64,000 bases of DNA, from NCBI GenBank assembly GCA_025363015.1, contig JANYEQ010000124.1, forward strand, positions 1 to 64,000. Reading direction: 5' to 3'. The DNA comes from Bacteroidota bacterium (GTDB lineage: Bacteria > Bacteroidota > Bacteroidia > B-17B0 > Aurantibacillaceae). Each line of letters starts with the position of its first letter. Positions within the stretch are counted from its first letter, which is position 1. A program made the position numbers and the translations under genes. Shown here in pieces: positions 26,345 to 36,600 of the stretch. Below the pieces are notes generated by a model. It did not search any database and was not told the origin of the DNA. It worked only from the letters and a program-made list of their open reading frames with translations.

Positions 26345-27058
26345 ATGAAAGCAATAATTATTGATGATGAACGCCTTGCCCGACAAGAATTAAAAAGTTT
26401 ATTAGCAAATCATAAAGATATTGAGATTATAGCCGAATGTGCCGATGCCATTGATGCAAAGTTAAAAATAAACGAATTAAAACCCGATATTATTTTTTGT
26501 GATATACAAATGCCTGGTAAAACCGGCTTAGAATTGGTTGAAGAAATATCGGGTACCGTTGATGTTATTTTTGTAACTGCATATGACGAACATGCCATAA
26601 AAGCATTTGAGTTAAATGCTTTTGATTATTTACTAAAGCCCGTTCAACCTGAGCGCTTAGCCGAAACTATAAAAAAATTAGCCGTTAAAGAAACCGCTAC
26701 TAAACCCGATATTACAACGCCTTTAACCGAAAGCGATACTATCTTTATTAAAGATGGCGAAAAATGTTGGTTTGTAAAATTAAGCGATATTCGCCTATTT
26801 GAAAGCGAAGGCAATTATGTACGTGTGTATTTTGATAGCTTTAAACCTTTAATTTTACGCAGTTTAAATAGCTTAGAAACACGCTTAAACGAAAAGCAAT
26901 TTTTTAGGGCCAGCCGAAAACATATTTTAAATTTTAGCTATATTGATAGTGTAGAATCGTGGTTTAACGGCGGTTTAAACGTAAAGTTAAAAGATGGTAA
27001 GGAAGTAGAAGTGTCTCGCCGCCAAGCCGTTAAACTAAAAGATATAAAGAGTTTATAA
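26345..27058 (+). CDS. LytTR-family response regulator
   Basis: This is a DNA-binding regulator, probably activated by the adjacent LytS-like kinase. The 237-residue protein has a receiver domain (1-120) with DDER at residues 7-10, the phospho-acceptor Asp53 in FCDIQMPGKTG, and the conserved YDEHAIKAFELNAFDYLLKP region ending in the conserved Lys. A LytTR DNA-binding domain follows (about 140-237), with DIRLFESEGNYVRVYF and FFRASRKHILNFSYI. Its targets are not visible. The porQ gene starts 52 bases downstream. Confidence 0.95.
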   Translation: MKAIIIDDERLARQELKSLLANHKDIEIIAECADAIDAKLKINELKPDIIFCDIQMPGKTGLELVEEISGTVDVIFVTAYDEHAIKAFELNAFDYLLKPVQPERLAETIKKLAVKETATKPDITTPLTESDTIFIKDGEKCWFVKLSDIRLFESEGNYVRVYFDSFKPLILRSLNSLETRLNEKQFFRASRKHILNFSYIDSVESWFNGGLNVKLKDGKEVEVSRRQAVKLKDIKSL

Positions 27059-27110
27059 TAAAAAAACTTGCTAACACAATAATATTAAAATAAGTACGTT
27101 AAATACCTAA

Positions 27111-28166
27111 TTGAAAAAAATAAGCTACATATTTTTATTTTTTATTTCGTTAAAAAACACAGCCCAAATTGGAGGTACTAAAAATTTTAGGTTTTTAGAC
27201 ATTCCTATGACGGCCCGTTCAGCCGCACTTGGTGGAGGCAATATTAGTATTTGGGATGATGATATAAATCTCATTCACAACAATCCATCATTACTAAATA
27301 GCGGTATGACAAAAAAAATTGCCCTTAATTATGGTAGTTACGTTAGCGATTTAAAATATGGTTACCTTGCCTATGCTCACCATTTAAAACAATATGGCAA
27401 TATTGCTGGTAGCGTTCAGTTTTTTGATTATGGCAAATTTGTGGGGTACGATGAGTTTGGACAAAAAACAAATAATTTTAAAGCGGGTGATTATAGTATT
27501 AATGTAACCTACGCCAAACCCTTTAAAGATAGTAGCTTTAATGTAGGCATAGCTTTAAAAACAATTATTTCCCAATATGATATTTATAGAAGTTACGCCA
27601 ATGCTATTGATTTTGGTATCACTTATCACAGCAAAAAAAATTTAATAATTAGTGTTTTGGCTAAAAATATTGGCGTGGTTTATAAAAATTATACGCAAAA
27701 CCAAACACAAACTTTGCCCCGCAATTTACAATTTGGCTTAAGTTACAAAGTAGCAAAAGCCCCGTTCAGATTGTTATTGGGTTACGATTTATTAAATAAA
27801 TTTAATTTAAAATATGTAAGTCCTATTGATACCACTGGCAAATCAAACCCATTTAATTCAAACACTACAACAAAACAAGACTCCTCACAATTTAAAAAAT
27901 TTAGTAACCGTTTTGGTAACCGTGCCGATAATTTTATGCGTCACATCACCATCGGCACTGAAATTATTGTTACCAAAAATTTTAATTTGCGTATAGCCTA
28001 CAATTACCGCAGGCAAAAAGAATTAACCCTACCCGAACGCCGAGGTGCTAACGGCTTAAGCTTTGGCTTTGGGTTAAAAATAAAACGCTTTGCCTTTGCC
28101 TATTCATTTACTAAAATGGCTTTTCCTGGCAACTCCAGTATATTTAGTATTACGGCAAGTATTTAA
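27111..28166 (+). CDS. porQ: Type IX secretion system protein PorQ
   Basis: This is an outer-membrane barrel of the T9SS; in Porphyromonas, PorQ works with PorU/PorV/PorZ in the cell-surface attachment complex. The 351-residue protein starts at TTG and has a signal peptide (1-19). The PorQ N-terminal pattern follows: FLDIPMTARSAALGGGNISI with DINLIHNNPSLLNS. The rest is barrel strands ending in a hydrophobic FSITASI. It lies downstream of the LytS/LytTR pair, close enough for cotranscription. Confidence 0.88.
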   Translation: MKKISYIFLFFISLKNTAQIGGTKNFRFLDIPMTARSAALGGGNISIWDDDINLIHNNPSLLNSGMTKKIALNYGSYVSDLKYGYLAYAHHLKQYGNIAGSVQFFDYGKFVGYDEFGQKTNNFKAGDYSINVTYAKPFKDSSFNVGIALKTIISQYDIYRSYANAIDFGITYHSKKNLIISVLAKNIGVVYKNYTQNQTQTLPRNLQFGLSYKVAKAPFRLLLGYDLLNKFNLKYVSPIDTTGKSNPFNSNTTTKQDSSQFKKFSNRFGNRADNFMRHITIGTEIIVTKNFNLRIAYNYRRQKELTLPERRGANGLSFGFGLKIKRFAFAYSFTKMAFPGNSSIFSITASI

Positions 28167-28214
28167 AAAACAACCCTTCACGTTTTTTAATTTTCTCCTC
28201 CTACAAAATAATTA

Positions 28215-28222
28215 TACCTTTA
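28215..28222 (+). promoter_or_regulatory. Candidate -7 element for the DOPA-dioxygenase-like gene
   Basis: TACCTTTA, one mismatch from the Bacteroidota TAnnTTTG consensus, lies 18 bases before the ATG at 28241. No convincing -33 TTG is seen at the usual spacing, so support is moderate. Confidence 0.4.
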
Positions 28223-28240
28223 GTTTAATTAATAACACTC

Positions 28241-29125
28241 ATGCAACGTAAGGAGTTTATAAAATCATTATTAAGTTTAACAGCTATGACTACATTAGGT
28301 TCGTTTAAAAATTTTACCAATACTTTAAAAACACAAAACGAAACTATGCCAGTACTATTTATTGGACATGGGTCGCCAATGAATGCTATAGAAGATAACG
28401 AATTTAGTAAAGGTTGGAAAGCTGTGGCAAAAACATTACCAAAACCAACGGCTATTCTATGTATTTCAGCACATTGGGAAACCAATGGCACATTTGTTAC
28501 CGCTATGAAAAAACCGAAAACCATTCACGATTTTGGCGGCTTTCCACAAGCCTTATTTGATGTACAATATCCAGCACAAGGCAGTAAGTGGTTAGCAAAC
28601 GAAACAAAAAATACAATTACCAAAACAGTAGTTAGTTTAGATGAGGCTTGGGGTTTTGACCATGGCAGTTGGAGTATTTTAAAACACCTATATCCAGAGG
28701 CTAATATACCCGTTGTACAATTAAGTTTAGATTATAATAAAGATGCCCAATACCATTACGATTTAGCAAAAGAATTAATGGCTTTACGAAATAAAGGCGT
28801 ACTAATAATTGGAAGCGGTAATATGGTGCATAACTTTAGTTACGCGCAACTAAAAGGCAATTTTAATGCTCATTTTGGCTTAGATTGGGCCATAGAAGCC
28901 AACGAAAGTTTTAAAAAATTAATTACTCAAAACGATTTTAAATCATTAATAAACTTTAAAACCTATAGCAAAGCCTTACAGCTTTCGGCCCCTACACCCG
29001 AGCATTATTTACCCTTGTTGTATGCTATTGCTTTACGTAGTAAAAACGAAACTATTTCTTACTTTAACGATGCTTTAGTAGGTGGCTCTTTTTCTATGAC
29101 TTCTATTAAAATAGATAAGGCTTAA
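28241..29125 (+). CDS. Exported 4,5-DOPA extradiol dioxygenase-like protein
   Basis: The protein belongs to the LigB/YgiD family of extradiol ring-cleaving or related zinc/iron enzymes. The core begins near residue 36 with MPVLFIGHGSPMNA. It continues with CISAHWETNGTFVT, HDFGGFPQALFDVQYPA, WGFDHGSWS and GSGNMVHNFSY, which contain the family's metal-binding histidines. Residues 1-30 (MQRKEFIKSLLSLTAMTTLG) resemble a twin-arginine-type leader with RK in place of RR. From memory, this leader is found in other Bacteroidota members. The substrate in this organism is unknown; a catechol is only a family guess. Confidence 0.85.
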   Translation: MQRKEFIKSLLSLTAMTTLGSFKNFTNTLKTQNETMPVLFIGHGSPMNAIEDNEFSKGWKAVAKTLPKPTAILCISAHWETNGTFVTAMKKPKTIHDFGGFPQALFDVQYPAQGSKWLANETKNTITKTVVSLDEAWGFDHGSWSILKHLYPEANIPVVQLSLDYNKDAQYHYDLAKELMALRNKGVLIIGSGNMVHNFSYAQLKGNFNAHFGLDWAIEANESFKKLITQNDFKSLINFKTYSKALQLSAPTPEHYLPLLYAIALRSKNETISYFNDALVGGSFSMTSIKIDKA

Positions 29126-29143
29126 TTTTATAAAAATTAAGCC
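29119..29143 (+). terminator. Palindromic hairpin spanning the stop codon of the DOPA-dioxygenase-like gene
   Basis: GGCTTAATTTT (29119-29129) and AAAATTAAGCC (29133-29143) pair perfectly around a 3-base loop, and the TAA stop lies inside the stem. The stem is AT-rich and is followed by TATTAAAAAATTAT, not a clean U run. It may be a weak terminator or an mRNA 3' stabiliser. Confidence 0.55.
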
Positions 29144-29159
29144 TATTAAAAAATTATCT

Positions 29160-29167
29160 TACCTTTG
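29160..29167 (+). promoter_or_regulatory. Candidate -7 element for the lone siaC-like gene
   Basis: TACCTTTG matches the Bacteroidota TAnnTTTG -7 element exactly, 33 bases before the ATG at 29201 and just after the hairpin ending the previous gene. No TTG is seen at the usual upstream spacing. It suggests that the siaC-like gene is transcribed on its own. Confidence 0.5.
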
Positions 29168-29200
29168 TTTGCCAATTAATTGATTTAATTATCATTCATA

Positions 29201-29578
29201 ATGCAAGCTCTTAAAATACCAGCAACCAACGAAACCCCAGCTATAACTTTTGACAAAGCCAACGCTGTATTTAGTATTATTGGGCGTTCGATGCCCGAAA
29301 ATGCTTCAAAATTTTATAACCCCGTAATGGATTGGCTACTAATTTATACCCAAAATCCCAATCTCCAAACTAATTTAGATATAAATTTAGAATACTTTAA
29401 CACCGCTTCATCAAAACTAATATTAGATATCTTAGTTCTGTTTAGTAATCTTACAAAAATGCCAAATCATAGCCTAACTATTAATTGGCTTTACGAGAAA
29501 GGCGATGAAGATTTGTACGAATCAGGCGTTGGTTTTTCAAGCCTAATAAACCTACCCTTTAATATGGTGAGTTATTAA
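29201..29578 (+). CDS. SiaC-family regulatory phosphoprotein (DUF1987), stand-alone copy
   Basis: This 125-residue protein is of the DUF1987/SiaC type. In Pseudomonas, SiaC is switched by a kinase (SiaB) and a PP2C phosphatase (SiaA). Family features are FSIIGRSMPENASKFYNPV (about 24-42), and LEYFNTASSKLILDIL (63-78) with Thr68 at the position equivalent to the SiaC phosphothreonine as I recall it. The acidic end is EKGDEDLYESG. No kinase or phosphatase is adjacent. It is flanked by an unrelated dioxygenase and a LolA-like gene, with a promoter-like element upstream. Confidence 0.88.
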   Translation: MQALKIPATNETPAITFDKANAVFSIIGRSMPENASKFYNPVMDWLLIYTQNPNLQTNLDINLEYFNTASSKLILDILVLFSNLTKMPNHSLTINWLYEKGDEDLYESGVGFSSLINLPFNMVSY

Positions 29579-29722
29579 ATAAACATTAATTAACAATTAA
29601 AACTAGCCATTGGTAACAATTATTGGCACTAGTTTTATTTTATTGTTATTTTTGAATGTAATATAAATTAATTTAAATATCATAACCCATCTAAATACCT
29701 TAAACAACAAAACCAAAAAATT

Positions 29723-30424
29723 ATGAAAAAACTAATATCAACACTTATTATTGCCTTACTTAGCATTAACTGTTTTTCGCAAAACCTTGATGAAATTGTA
29801 AAAAAACACATTGATGCCGTTGGTGGTAAAGATAATTGGGCTAAAGTAAAAAGCATTAAAACTACCGGTAGCGTTAAAGCCAACGGTGCTGATATAAAAA
29901 TTGTAATGTTGCAAGTTGATAAAAAAGCCTCACGCCAAGATATTGCCGTAATGGGAATGAATGGTTACAACATTCTTACCACTACCGAAGGATGGAGTTA
30001 TATGCCCTTTGGTGGGCAAACAAAACCAGAGCCTTTAACCCCCGATGATGTAAAAAAATCGCAAGACGAACTAAGTATTTTACCCGATTTTTTAACCTAC
30101 AAAGAACAAGGCAAAAAAATAGAATACATTGGTAAAGATGATGTGGATGGTACAGAATGTTTTAAAATAAAAATGACTAACAAAGAAAAAAAAGAAGTGA
30201 CTTATTATATCGATCCTAGTACTTATTACATTATTAAACAAACCTCAAAAGATACTAAAGATGGTAAAGAATACGAAAATACAAGCAGTATGAGTAATTA
30301 TAAAAAATTAGATGGTGGTATTGTTTGCCCTTATAACATTTCGGGTGGTTTTGGTGAAATGGAAATTGTAAGTATGGAAATTAATCCGAAAATTGACGAG
30401 GCCCTTTTTAAAATTGCTAAATAA
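29723..30424 (+). CDS. Periplasmic LolA-like / lipoprotein-sorting-fold protein
   Basis: The 233-residue protein has a signal peptide (1-19, ending NCFSQ). A beta-rich body shows the pattern of outer-membrane lipoprotein-sorting-like proteins: EIVKKHIDAVGGKDNWAKVK (residues about 22-41), then DDVDGTECFKIKMTNKEKKE and YYIDPSTYYIIKQTSK. It could carry a lipoprotein or lipid between membranes, but the Lol role is a fold-level guess. It precedes the BNR/VPS10 protein gene by 82 bases that hold a repeat relic. Confidence 0.75.
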   Translation: MKKLISTLIIALLSINCFSQNLDEIVKKHIDAVGGKDNWAKVKSIKTTGSVKANGADIKIVMLQVDKKASRQDIAVMGMNGYNILTTTEGWSYMPFGGQTKPEPLTPDDVKKSQDELSILPDFLTYKEQGKKIEYIGKDDVDGTECFKIKMTNKEKKEVTYYIDPSTYYIIKQTSKDTKDGKEYENTSSMSNYKKLDGGIVCPYNISGGFGEMEIVSMEINPKIDEALFKIAK

Positions 30425-30440
30425 TTTCTGTTAAACTACG

Positions 30441-30475
30441 TTGTCATCTTTAACGAAATAGAAAGAGAAATCTAA
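30441..30475. repeat. Relic of a dispersed intergenic repeat
   Basis: The 35 bases TTGTCATCTTTAACGAAATA and on (then GAAAGAGAAATCT) resemble the GTCATCCTGAACGAAGTGAA...ATCT sequence commonly found between genes in this phylum, as I recall. It lies between the LolA-like gene and the BNR/VPS10 gene. Only one arm is visible. Confidence 0.45.
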
Positions 30476-30506
30476 GTCATATAATTATATTTTTAAATCA
30501 TCCATA

Positions 30507-33500
30507 ATGAACAAACTATCTACACTTGCATTAACAATTTGTACCTCATTAGCAATTGCACAATCTCCTGTAAACTCCTCTATGTTTGGTGTTATGGAAG
30601 CCCGCCAACTTGGCCCTGGCACTATGAGTGGCCGCATTACTGCTATTGAAGGTGTTAATAATGACGAAGGCAAAACCATTTACATAGGCACTGCTGGTGG
30701 CGGTGTTTGGAAATCTACCAACGCAGGTGCTTCATATAAACCTTTGTTTGATAAGTATTGCCAATCTATTGGCGCACTTGCAATCGATCAAAAAAATCCT
30801 TCAACTGTTTTTGTAGCTACTGGCGAAAGCAATATGCGTAACTCTGTTTCTATTGGTAACGGTGTTTATAAAACTACTGATGCAGGTAGCAACTGGAAAA
30901 AAATTGGCTTAGATAGTATTGAACATATTTCTAAGATAATTATTCATCCTACAAATTCTGATATTATTTACCTAGCGGCGCCTGGCGCTTTATGGAGTAA
31001 TAGCAAACACCGTGGGCTATATAAATCTGCCGATGGTGGCCAAACTTGGGATAAAATTTTTTACATAGATGATAAAACAGGTTGCGCCGATTTACTTATA
31101 GATCCAACAAACCCACAAATTTTATTTGCATCTATGTGGCAATTCCGTCGCCAACCTTTTAGTTTTAACTCTGGTGGCAAAACAAGTGGCTTATACAAAT
31201 CTATCGATGGCGGAAAAACATGGAAAGAAATTACCAATGGCTTACCACCAAAACCCTTTGGCAGAATTGCCATGACTCTTGCCCCAAGCGATCCTAAACA
31301 AATGATTGCCATAGTAGAAAATGCTAAAACAGGTTTATACATTTCGGCCGATGGTGGCGAAACATGGAAAAACCAAGGCGCTACAATGAATACCGTGGCA
31401 CGCCCTTTTTATTTTAGCACCATCGTTATCGATCCAAAAGACCCAAAACGCGTTTACCGTCCCGCTTTTCAATTTGCTTATAGTAGCGATGGCGGCTATT
31501 CTTTTACCGAAGCAAGTGGCGATGGCGGCTGGGTACACAGCGATATGCACGCCTTATGGATTAATCCCTCAAACACCAACGTTATGTATTTAGGTACCGA
31601 TGGTGGCGTTTACATGAGTGTGGATAAAGGAATTACTTGGCATTTTAATCACGCTTTACCCGTTGGGCAGTTTTACCATGTAGGTATTGATTTAAAAGAA
31701 CCTTATAATGTTTACGGTGGCTTACAAGATAACGGCAGTTGGACAGCTCCCAGCGCAGCACCCGGTGGCATTGGTAACGCCAGTTGGAAACGTGTGGGTG
31801 GTGGCGATGGTTTTTGGACAGTGCCCGATATTGATGGAAAAACAGTATACTCAGAGTACCAAGGCGGCAACATGAGCCGTGTAAATATAGAAACGGCTAA
31901 AGCAGAAAATATTCAACCACAAAAAACAAGTAAAGAAGAAAAACTACGTTGGAACTGGAATACACCCATTGTTACTGGCTCAAAAAATCCAAAAAATTTA
32001 TATGTGGGTGCGCAATACCTTTATAAATCAACCGACCAAGGGCGTAACTGGACAAAAATTTCAGAAGATTTAACTACAAACGATAAAAAGAAACAAGAAC
32101 AAGAAGAAAGTGGCGGCCTAAGTGCCGATAATACATCAGCAGAAAACCATTGTACTATTTTTACAATTGCAGAATCGAGCCTAGACGAAAACCTAATCTT
32201 TGCAGGTACCGATGATGGCAATTTACAATACTCTGCCAATGCAGGTACTACATGGACCAATGTAACACCAAACATTGCAAAATGCGGTGTAGCTAAAGGC
32301 GCCTGGGTTAGTAGCATTCAACCTTCGCAGTTTGATAAAAACACCGTATATGTTACTTTCGAAAACCACATGTATGGCGATTTTAATACGTACTTGACAA
32401 AAAGTACCGATTTAGGAAAAACCTGGGTCCGCATTAATAGCCCCGAATTTACAAGCTTTGCACACAAAATTAAAGAAGATGTTGAAAATAAAAACTTATT
32501 ATTTTTAGGTACCGAAATGGGTTTATTTGCAACAGTGGATGGCGGCGCAACTTGGTTTAGAATGAAAAATAACATACCCGAATATGCTTTGGTGCGCGAT
32601 ATACAAATTCACCCAAAAACACACGATTTAGTGTTAGCCACACACGGGCGTGGCATTATTATTTTAGATGATATTCGCCCATTACGCAACTTAACAAAAG
32701 AGATTTTAGATCAAGATTTTTACTTATTTCAAACACCAGATATTATCTTAAACAATGGTAAATTTGGTTGGGGCGGCTCTGAAATTTCGGGCGATTGGAG
32801 TGTTGGTAATCCTTCCGAAACACCTACCATAAATTATTATTTAAAACAACGTTTAAGCTCAGGTAAAATTACTGTTGAAATTTACGACGAAAAAAATAAT
32901 TTAATACAATCAATACCAGGTACTGTGCGCCGAGGCATAAACATGATTAGTTGGAATTTAAGAGGCTTACCCCCAAAAGTAGCAGAAGGAAGCACCAAGA
33001 TGGATGTAGCTGGTTTTACAGCACCCATGGTATTACCAGGCAATTACACCGTAAAAATAAAAGTAAAAGATAAAGATTATACTGGCACCATAAAATGTAT
33101 TCATGATAACGAGAATAAAGATTTAAGCCCCGAAGATAGATTGTTGGTATATAACAAGGCCTTACAATTACAAACCCTATACAACCAAGTAAATAATACC
33201 GTTGATAGTATTAACATTATACAAAAAGGTTTAAAAGAAGATAGTACCGCGTATTCAAAAAATAAAAATGCACAAGTGTTTTACGATGATTTACAAAAAG
33301 TAAAAGCCGAATTAATGGCAACTAAAAAAACATCCATTTTTGCAGATGAAGAGCGTGTACGCGAAAAAATATCTTCGCTTTATACTAATTTTTGTGGTAT
33401 GGAATCAAAGCCAAATACTACCCAATTACAAGCCATTGACGATTTACAAAGCGAGTACAACACCCAAAAAACAAATTACAAAAAAGCAATTACAAAAAAT

Positions 33501-33542
33501 ATTCCAAAAAATTTAGAGTTAAAAAAGAAACTAGGTTTGTAA
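30507..33542 (+). CDS. Secreted BNR/Asp-box propeller protein (VPS10/sortilin-like)
   Basis: The 1011-residue protein has a signal peptide (1-19). Residues about 30-720 hold many Asp-box repeats (S-x-D-x-G-x-T-W, for example SADGGQTW, SIDGGKTW, SADGGETW, STDLGKTW), which build two beta-propellers as in sortilin/VPS10 and related glycosidases. Residues about 755-850 look like a beta-sandwich. The end (about 870-1011) is helical and coiled-coil. No T9SS sorting domain is visible, so it may be periplasmic or surface-attached by other means. There are no sialidase catalytic residues that I can identify, so an enzymatic role is unproven; a binding or peptidase-associated role is as likely. Confidence 0.85.
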   Translation: MNKLSTLALTICTSLAIAQSPVNSSMFGVMEARQLGPGTMSGRITAIEGVNNDEGKTIYIGTAGGGVWKSTNAGASYKPLFDKYCQSIGALAIDQKNPSTVFVATGESNMRNSVSIGNGVYKTTDAGSNWKKIGLDSIEHISKIIIHPTNSDIIYLAAPGALWSNSKHRGLYKSADGGQTWDKIFYIDDKTGCADLLIDPTNPQILFASMWQFRRQPFSFNSGGKTSGLYKSIDGGKTWKEITNGLPPKPFGRIAMTLAPSDPKQMIAIVENAKTGLYISADGGETWKNQGATMNTVARPFYFSTIVIDPKDPKRVYRPAFQFAYSSDGGYSFTEASGDGGWVHSDMHALWINPSNTNVMYLGTDGGVYMSVDKGITWHFNHALPVGQFYHVGIDLKEPYNVYGGLQDNGSWTAPSAAPGGIGNASWKRVGGGDGFWTVPDIDGKTVYSEYQGGNMSRVNIETAKAENIQPQKTSKEEKLRWNWNTPIVTGSKNPKNLYVGAQYLYKSTDQGRNWTKISEDLTTNDKKKQEQEESGGLSADNTSAENHCTIFTIAESSLDENLIFAGTDDGNLQYSANAGTTWTNVTPNIAKCGVAKGAWVSSIQPSQFDKNTVYVTFENHMYGDFNTYLTKSTDLGKTWVRINSPEFTSFAHKIKEDVENKNLLFLGTEMGLFATVDGGATWFRMKNNIPEYALVRDIQIHPKTHDLVLATHGRGIIILDDIRPLRNLTKEILDQDFYLFQTPDIILNNGKFGWGGSEISGDWSVGNPSETPTINYYLKQRLSSGKITVEIYDEKNNLIQSIPGTVRRGINMISWNLRGLPPKVAEGSTKMDVAGFTAPMVLPGNYTVKIKVKDKDYTGTIKCIHDNENKDLSPEDRLLVYNKALQLQTLYNQVNNTVDSINIIQKGLKEDSTAYSKNKNAQVFYDDLQKVKAELMATKKTSIFADEERVREKISSLYTNFCGMESKPNTTQLQAIDDLQSEYNTQKTNYKKAITKNIPKNLELKKKLGL

Positions 33543-33689
33543 CAAATTTAGTAGCAAATTTTACTGTTTTATATAAAAAACTAGGTTGTGTACACCAAAT
33601 AGTTAGTAAAACATACTTTTTACCGAGTAAAAGTGTAATACTTATTAACAATTTTTCGTATATTAGCGTTTTATAAAATACCCTATTAT

Positions 33690-36600
33690 ATGAATAGAAT
33701 ACTTTATTCTTGTTTTTTTGTACTCGCCATTTTATTTTCTAAAAATAATTTAGCTCAAACTTTTTGGACAGAGACCTTTGGTGCTGGATGTAATCAATAC
33801 CAAAGCGCAGCAGGTGTAATAGCTACAGCCACAAACGGTGCTTGGGCTATTACTAATACTGGAGCAAACGACCCAACTCCAAATAATTGGTTTATAAGCG
33901 CAACAGAAAATGGTAATGCTATTGGCGTGTGTGGTACAGGCTGTGGCACTAATAGAACATTACACGTAGGTAATGATATAATGTCGCCAATAGCTGGGTT
34001 TATTTGTCCAACGGGCGATTGTGGTGCTGCTTACGATGGGGGTTTTGGAGCAAATGATGTTGCCACTGATAAAAGAGCCGAATCGCCTATCATTAATTGC
34101 ACTGGGCAAACAGGTATCTCTGTAAGTTTTAAATATATGACAGAAGGCGATCCAGGTCTCGATTTTGCAGAATTACATTATTTTAATGGCGCTACATGGA
34201 GTACACTTACAACTTTGGCAATAACCACTAACACGCTTTCTTGTGGTGCTACTGGGCAAGGTGTTTGGACAGCATTCACAACAGCCCTACCCGCATCGGC
34301 AAACAATAATCCAAATGTTAAAATTGGTTTTAGATGGGTAAATAACGACGATGCAACAGGTACAGATCCTTCAGTAGCAGTTGACGATATTATTCTTTTT
34401 AAACCTTCTTCAACATTATCTTTAACCACTGCCTCAACAGTATGTTCTAACGTAGGTGTAGCCGCTACAATTAGCGGCACTACCGCAGGTACTACCTCCT
34501 TTACTTGGACGTCAAACCCAGCTGGACCTGTGTTTACAGGCACTACTACTTTAGGTACAAGCGCAACAATTACTTATCCAAGCGCAGGCGTTTATACGGT
34601 TGTGGTAATTGGCTTTGTGGGTGCAGCACCAACATACACCGCCGCACAATCGGTAACGGTTAGTACAACCCCTACCGTAACAATAGCACCGCCTTCGCAA
34701 ACTATTTGTGCAGGTAATACGGCTACATTAACAGCTAATTCTACCGCTGGCTCTACTTATCAATGGGCTACAGGTACGTTTCCAGCAATTATACCACTAG
34801 GCACTTCTTCAGTACAAACTACCAGCCCAGCTTCAAACTCTACTTATACCGTAGTAACAAGTATTGGCTCCTGTACTGCTTTTGCGTCGTGCAACGTTGT
34901 AATAGGTGCAGGTTTAACCATAACGGGCTCAGCCTCGCCTACAGCGGGCTGTTCAGGTTCTCCAGTTACATTAACGGCTAATGGCGCTACAAGTTATACT
35001 TGGGTCGCTCCTCCATCTACTACCTTAGCTGGCAATGGCTCTACTCAAAATGTTAGCCCTACAGTGGCCACAACATACACAGTTTATGGCAGTAGTGGCT
35101 CGTGTACGGGTAGCACAACTATACAAACTAATATTAGTAGTGGCTTATCGTTAACGGTTACAGCATCGTCGGCCACTACATGCCCAGGGCAGCCTGTAAC
35201 CTTAACAGCAAGTGGTGGCGTAAATTATACCTGGAGCCCCGGTTCATCCTTAAGTTCAACAAGTGGTTCGCCAGTAACGGCTACCCCTATTATTGCTACA
35301 ACCTATACCGTTGTGGGTAATAATGGTGCGGGTTGCACGGGTACTGCAAACATTACCATAAATATGGGAAGTGGCGCCACTGGTAGCGCAACAGCATCTT
35401 CTTATTCGGTATGTGCAGGATTTAGCTCTACCTTAACGGCACCAAGTGCCTCTGGATATACTTGGACTGGCGCCAGTTTGGGCGGCCCCGTTAATCAACC
35501 ATCTATTGCCGTAGGACCAGGCATTTACAGCTACACCGCCTCTAATGGTGCTGGTTGCGATGCTGTAGGATCTATTACAATATACACATTAGCACCTTTG
35601 GTAATAAATGTAACGCAAAGTAGTCCTACCACTTGTATTGCCAGTAATTACCCTAAATACTCGCATGCTGTAACGTTTACAGCCAGCGGCGCTTCTAACT
35701 ACGTTTGGAGCGTTTATGTGCCAAGTATTATGACTAACTCGTTAGGGCCCACTATAAGTGTTAGACCGCCAACATCCACACAATACACCGTTACAGGTAA
35801 TACCTCAACATGCTCGGGTACAGCGGTAGTAACAGTAACTGTTATTCCACAATTTACAATGAGTATAATCCCTAAACAACCTATTATTTGTTTAGGAGAT
35901 TCTATAAAATTATATGTAGCAAGCGTAGGAACTTTAGCATCACTACCTATTCTAAATTATGTGTGGTACGATCCTCAACCCCCAAGCTTAGACAACCCAT
36001 TTAACCCAACCGTTACAGCCTACCCTTCCTCTACTGACACGTATTCGGTAGAAATATACGATAGTAAAGCCTGCGTATCTCTTCCGCGTTTAGTAACTGT
36101 TACTGTATTGCCACAGCCAGTTACTGCAGTATCGTTACCAACTATTGGTGGTATTGTTACCAATACTATTTGTTATGTGGGCGATAGGCCAAGCGATCCT
36201 AATGTAAATATTCAATTAACAGCTACAGATGGCAATCCACCATTACCAGGCGTAGTACCCACTTATACTTGGATACCGCCTTATTTTGGGCCTCCAAACC
36301 CAATATTAACGGCTAATCCAATAAATGGCTCACCAGGATCGGTTATTGTATCTGCTCCTCAAAAATTACCAGCTATACAAACGTATACTGTTAAAAGTGG
36401 TTATAATGGGGTGCCAGGCTGTGTAAGGTACGACACGGTATCAGTAATTGCAGTAGATTGTAGGTCGGTTACTATTTCATCTGTTCATTTTACAACCGCT
36501 ACTACTAATGATACCATTTGTAGTAGAAATTGCGTTACTTTTTTAAACCAATCAGATACGGCATCTGGCGGTCCACAAACATATTTATGGAAATTTTTAG

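Noticed and set aside
30507-33542. Sialidase or glycosidase activity and a T9SS sorting domain in the BNR protein
   Set aside because: Asp-box repeats alone do not show catalysis, and the C terminus is a helical coiled-coil, not a beta-sandwich sorting domain.
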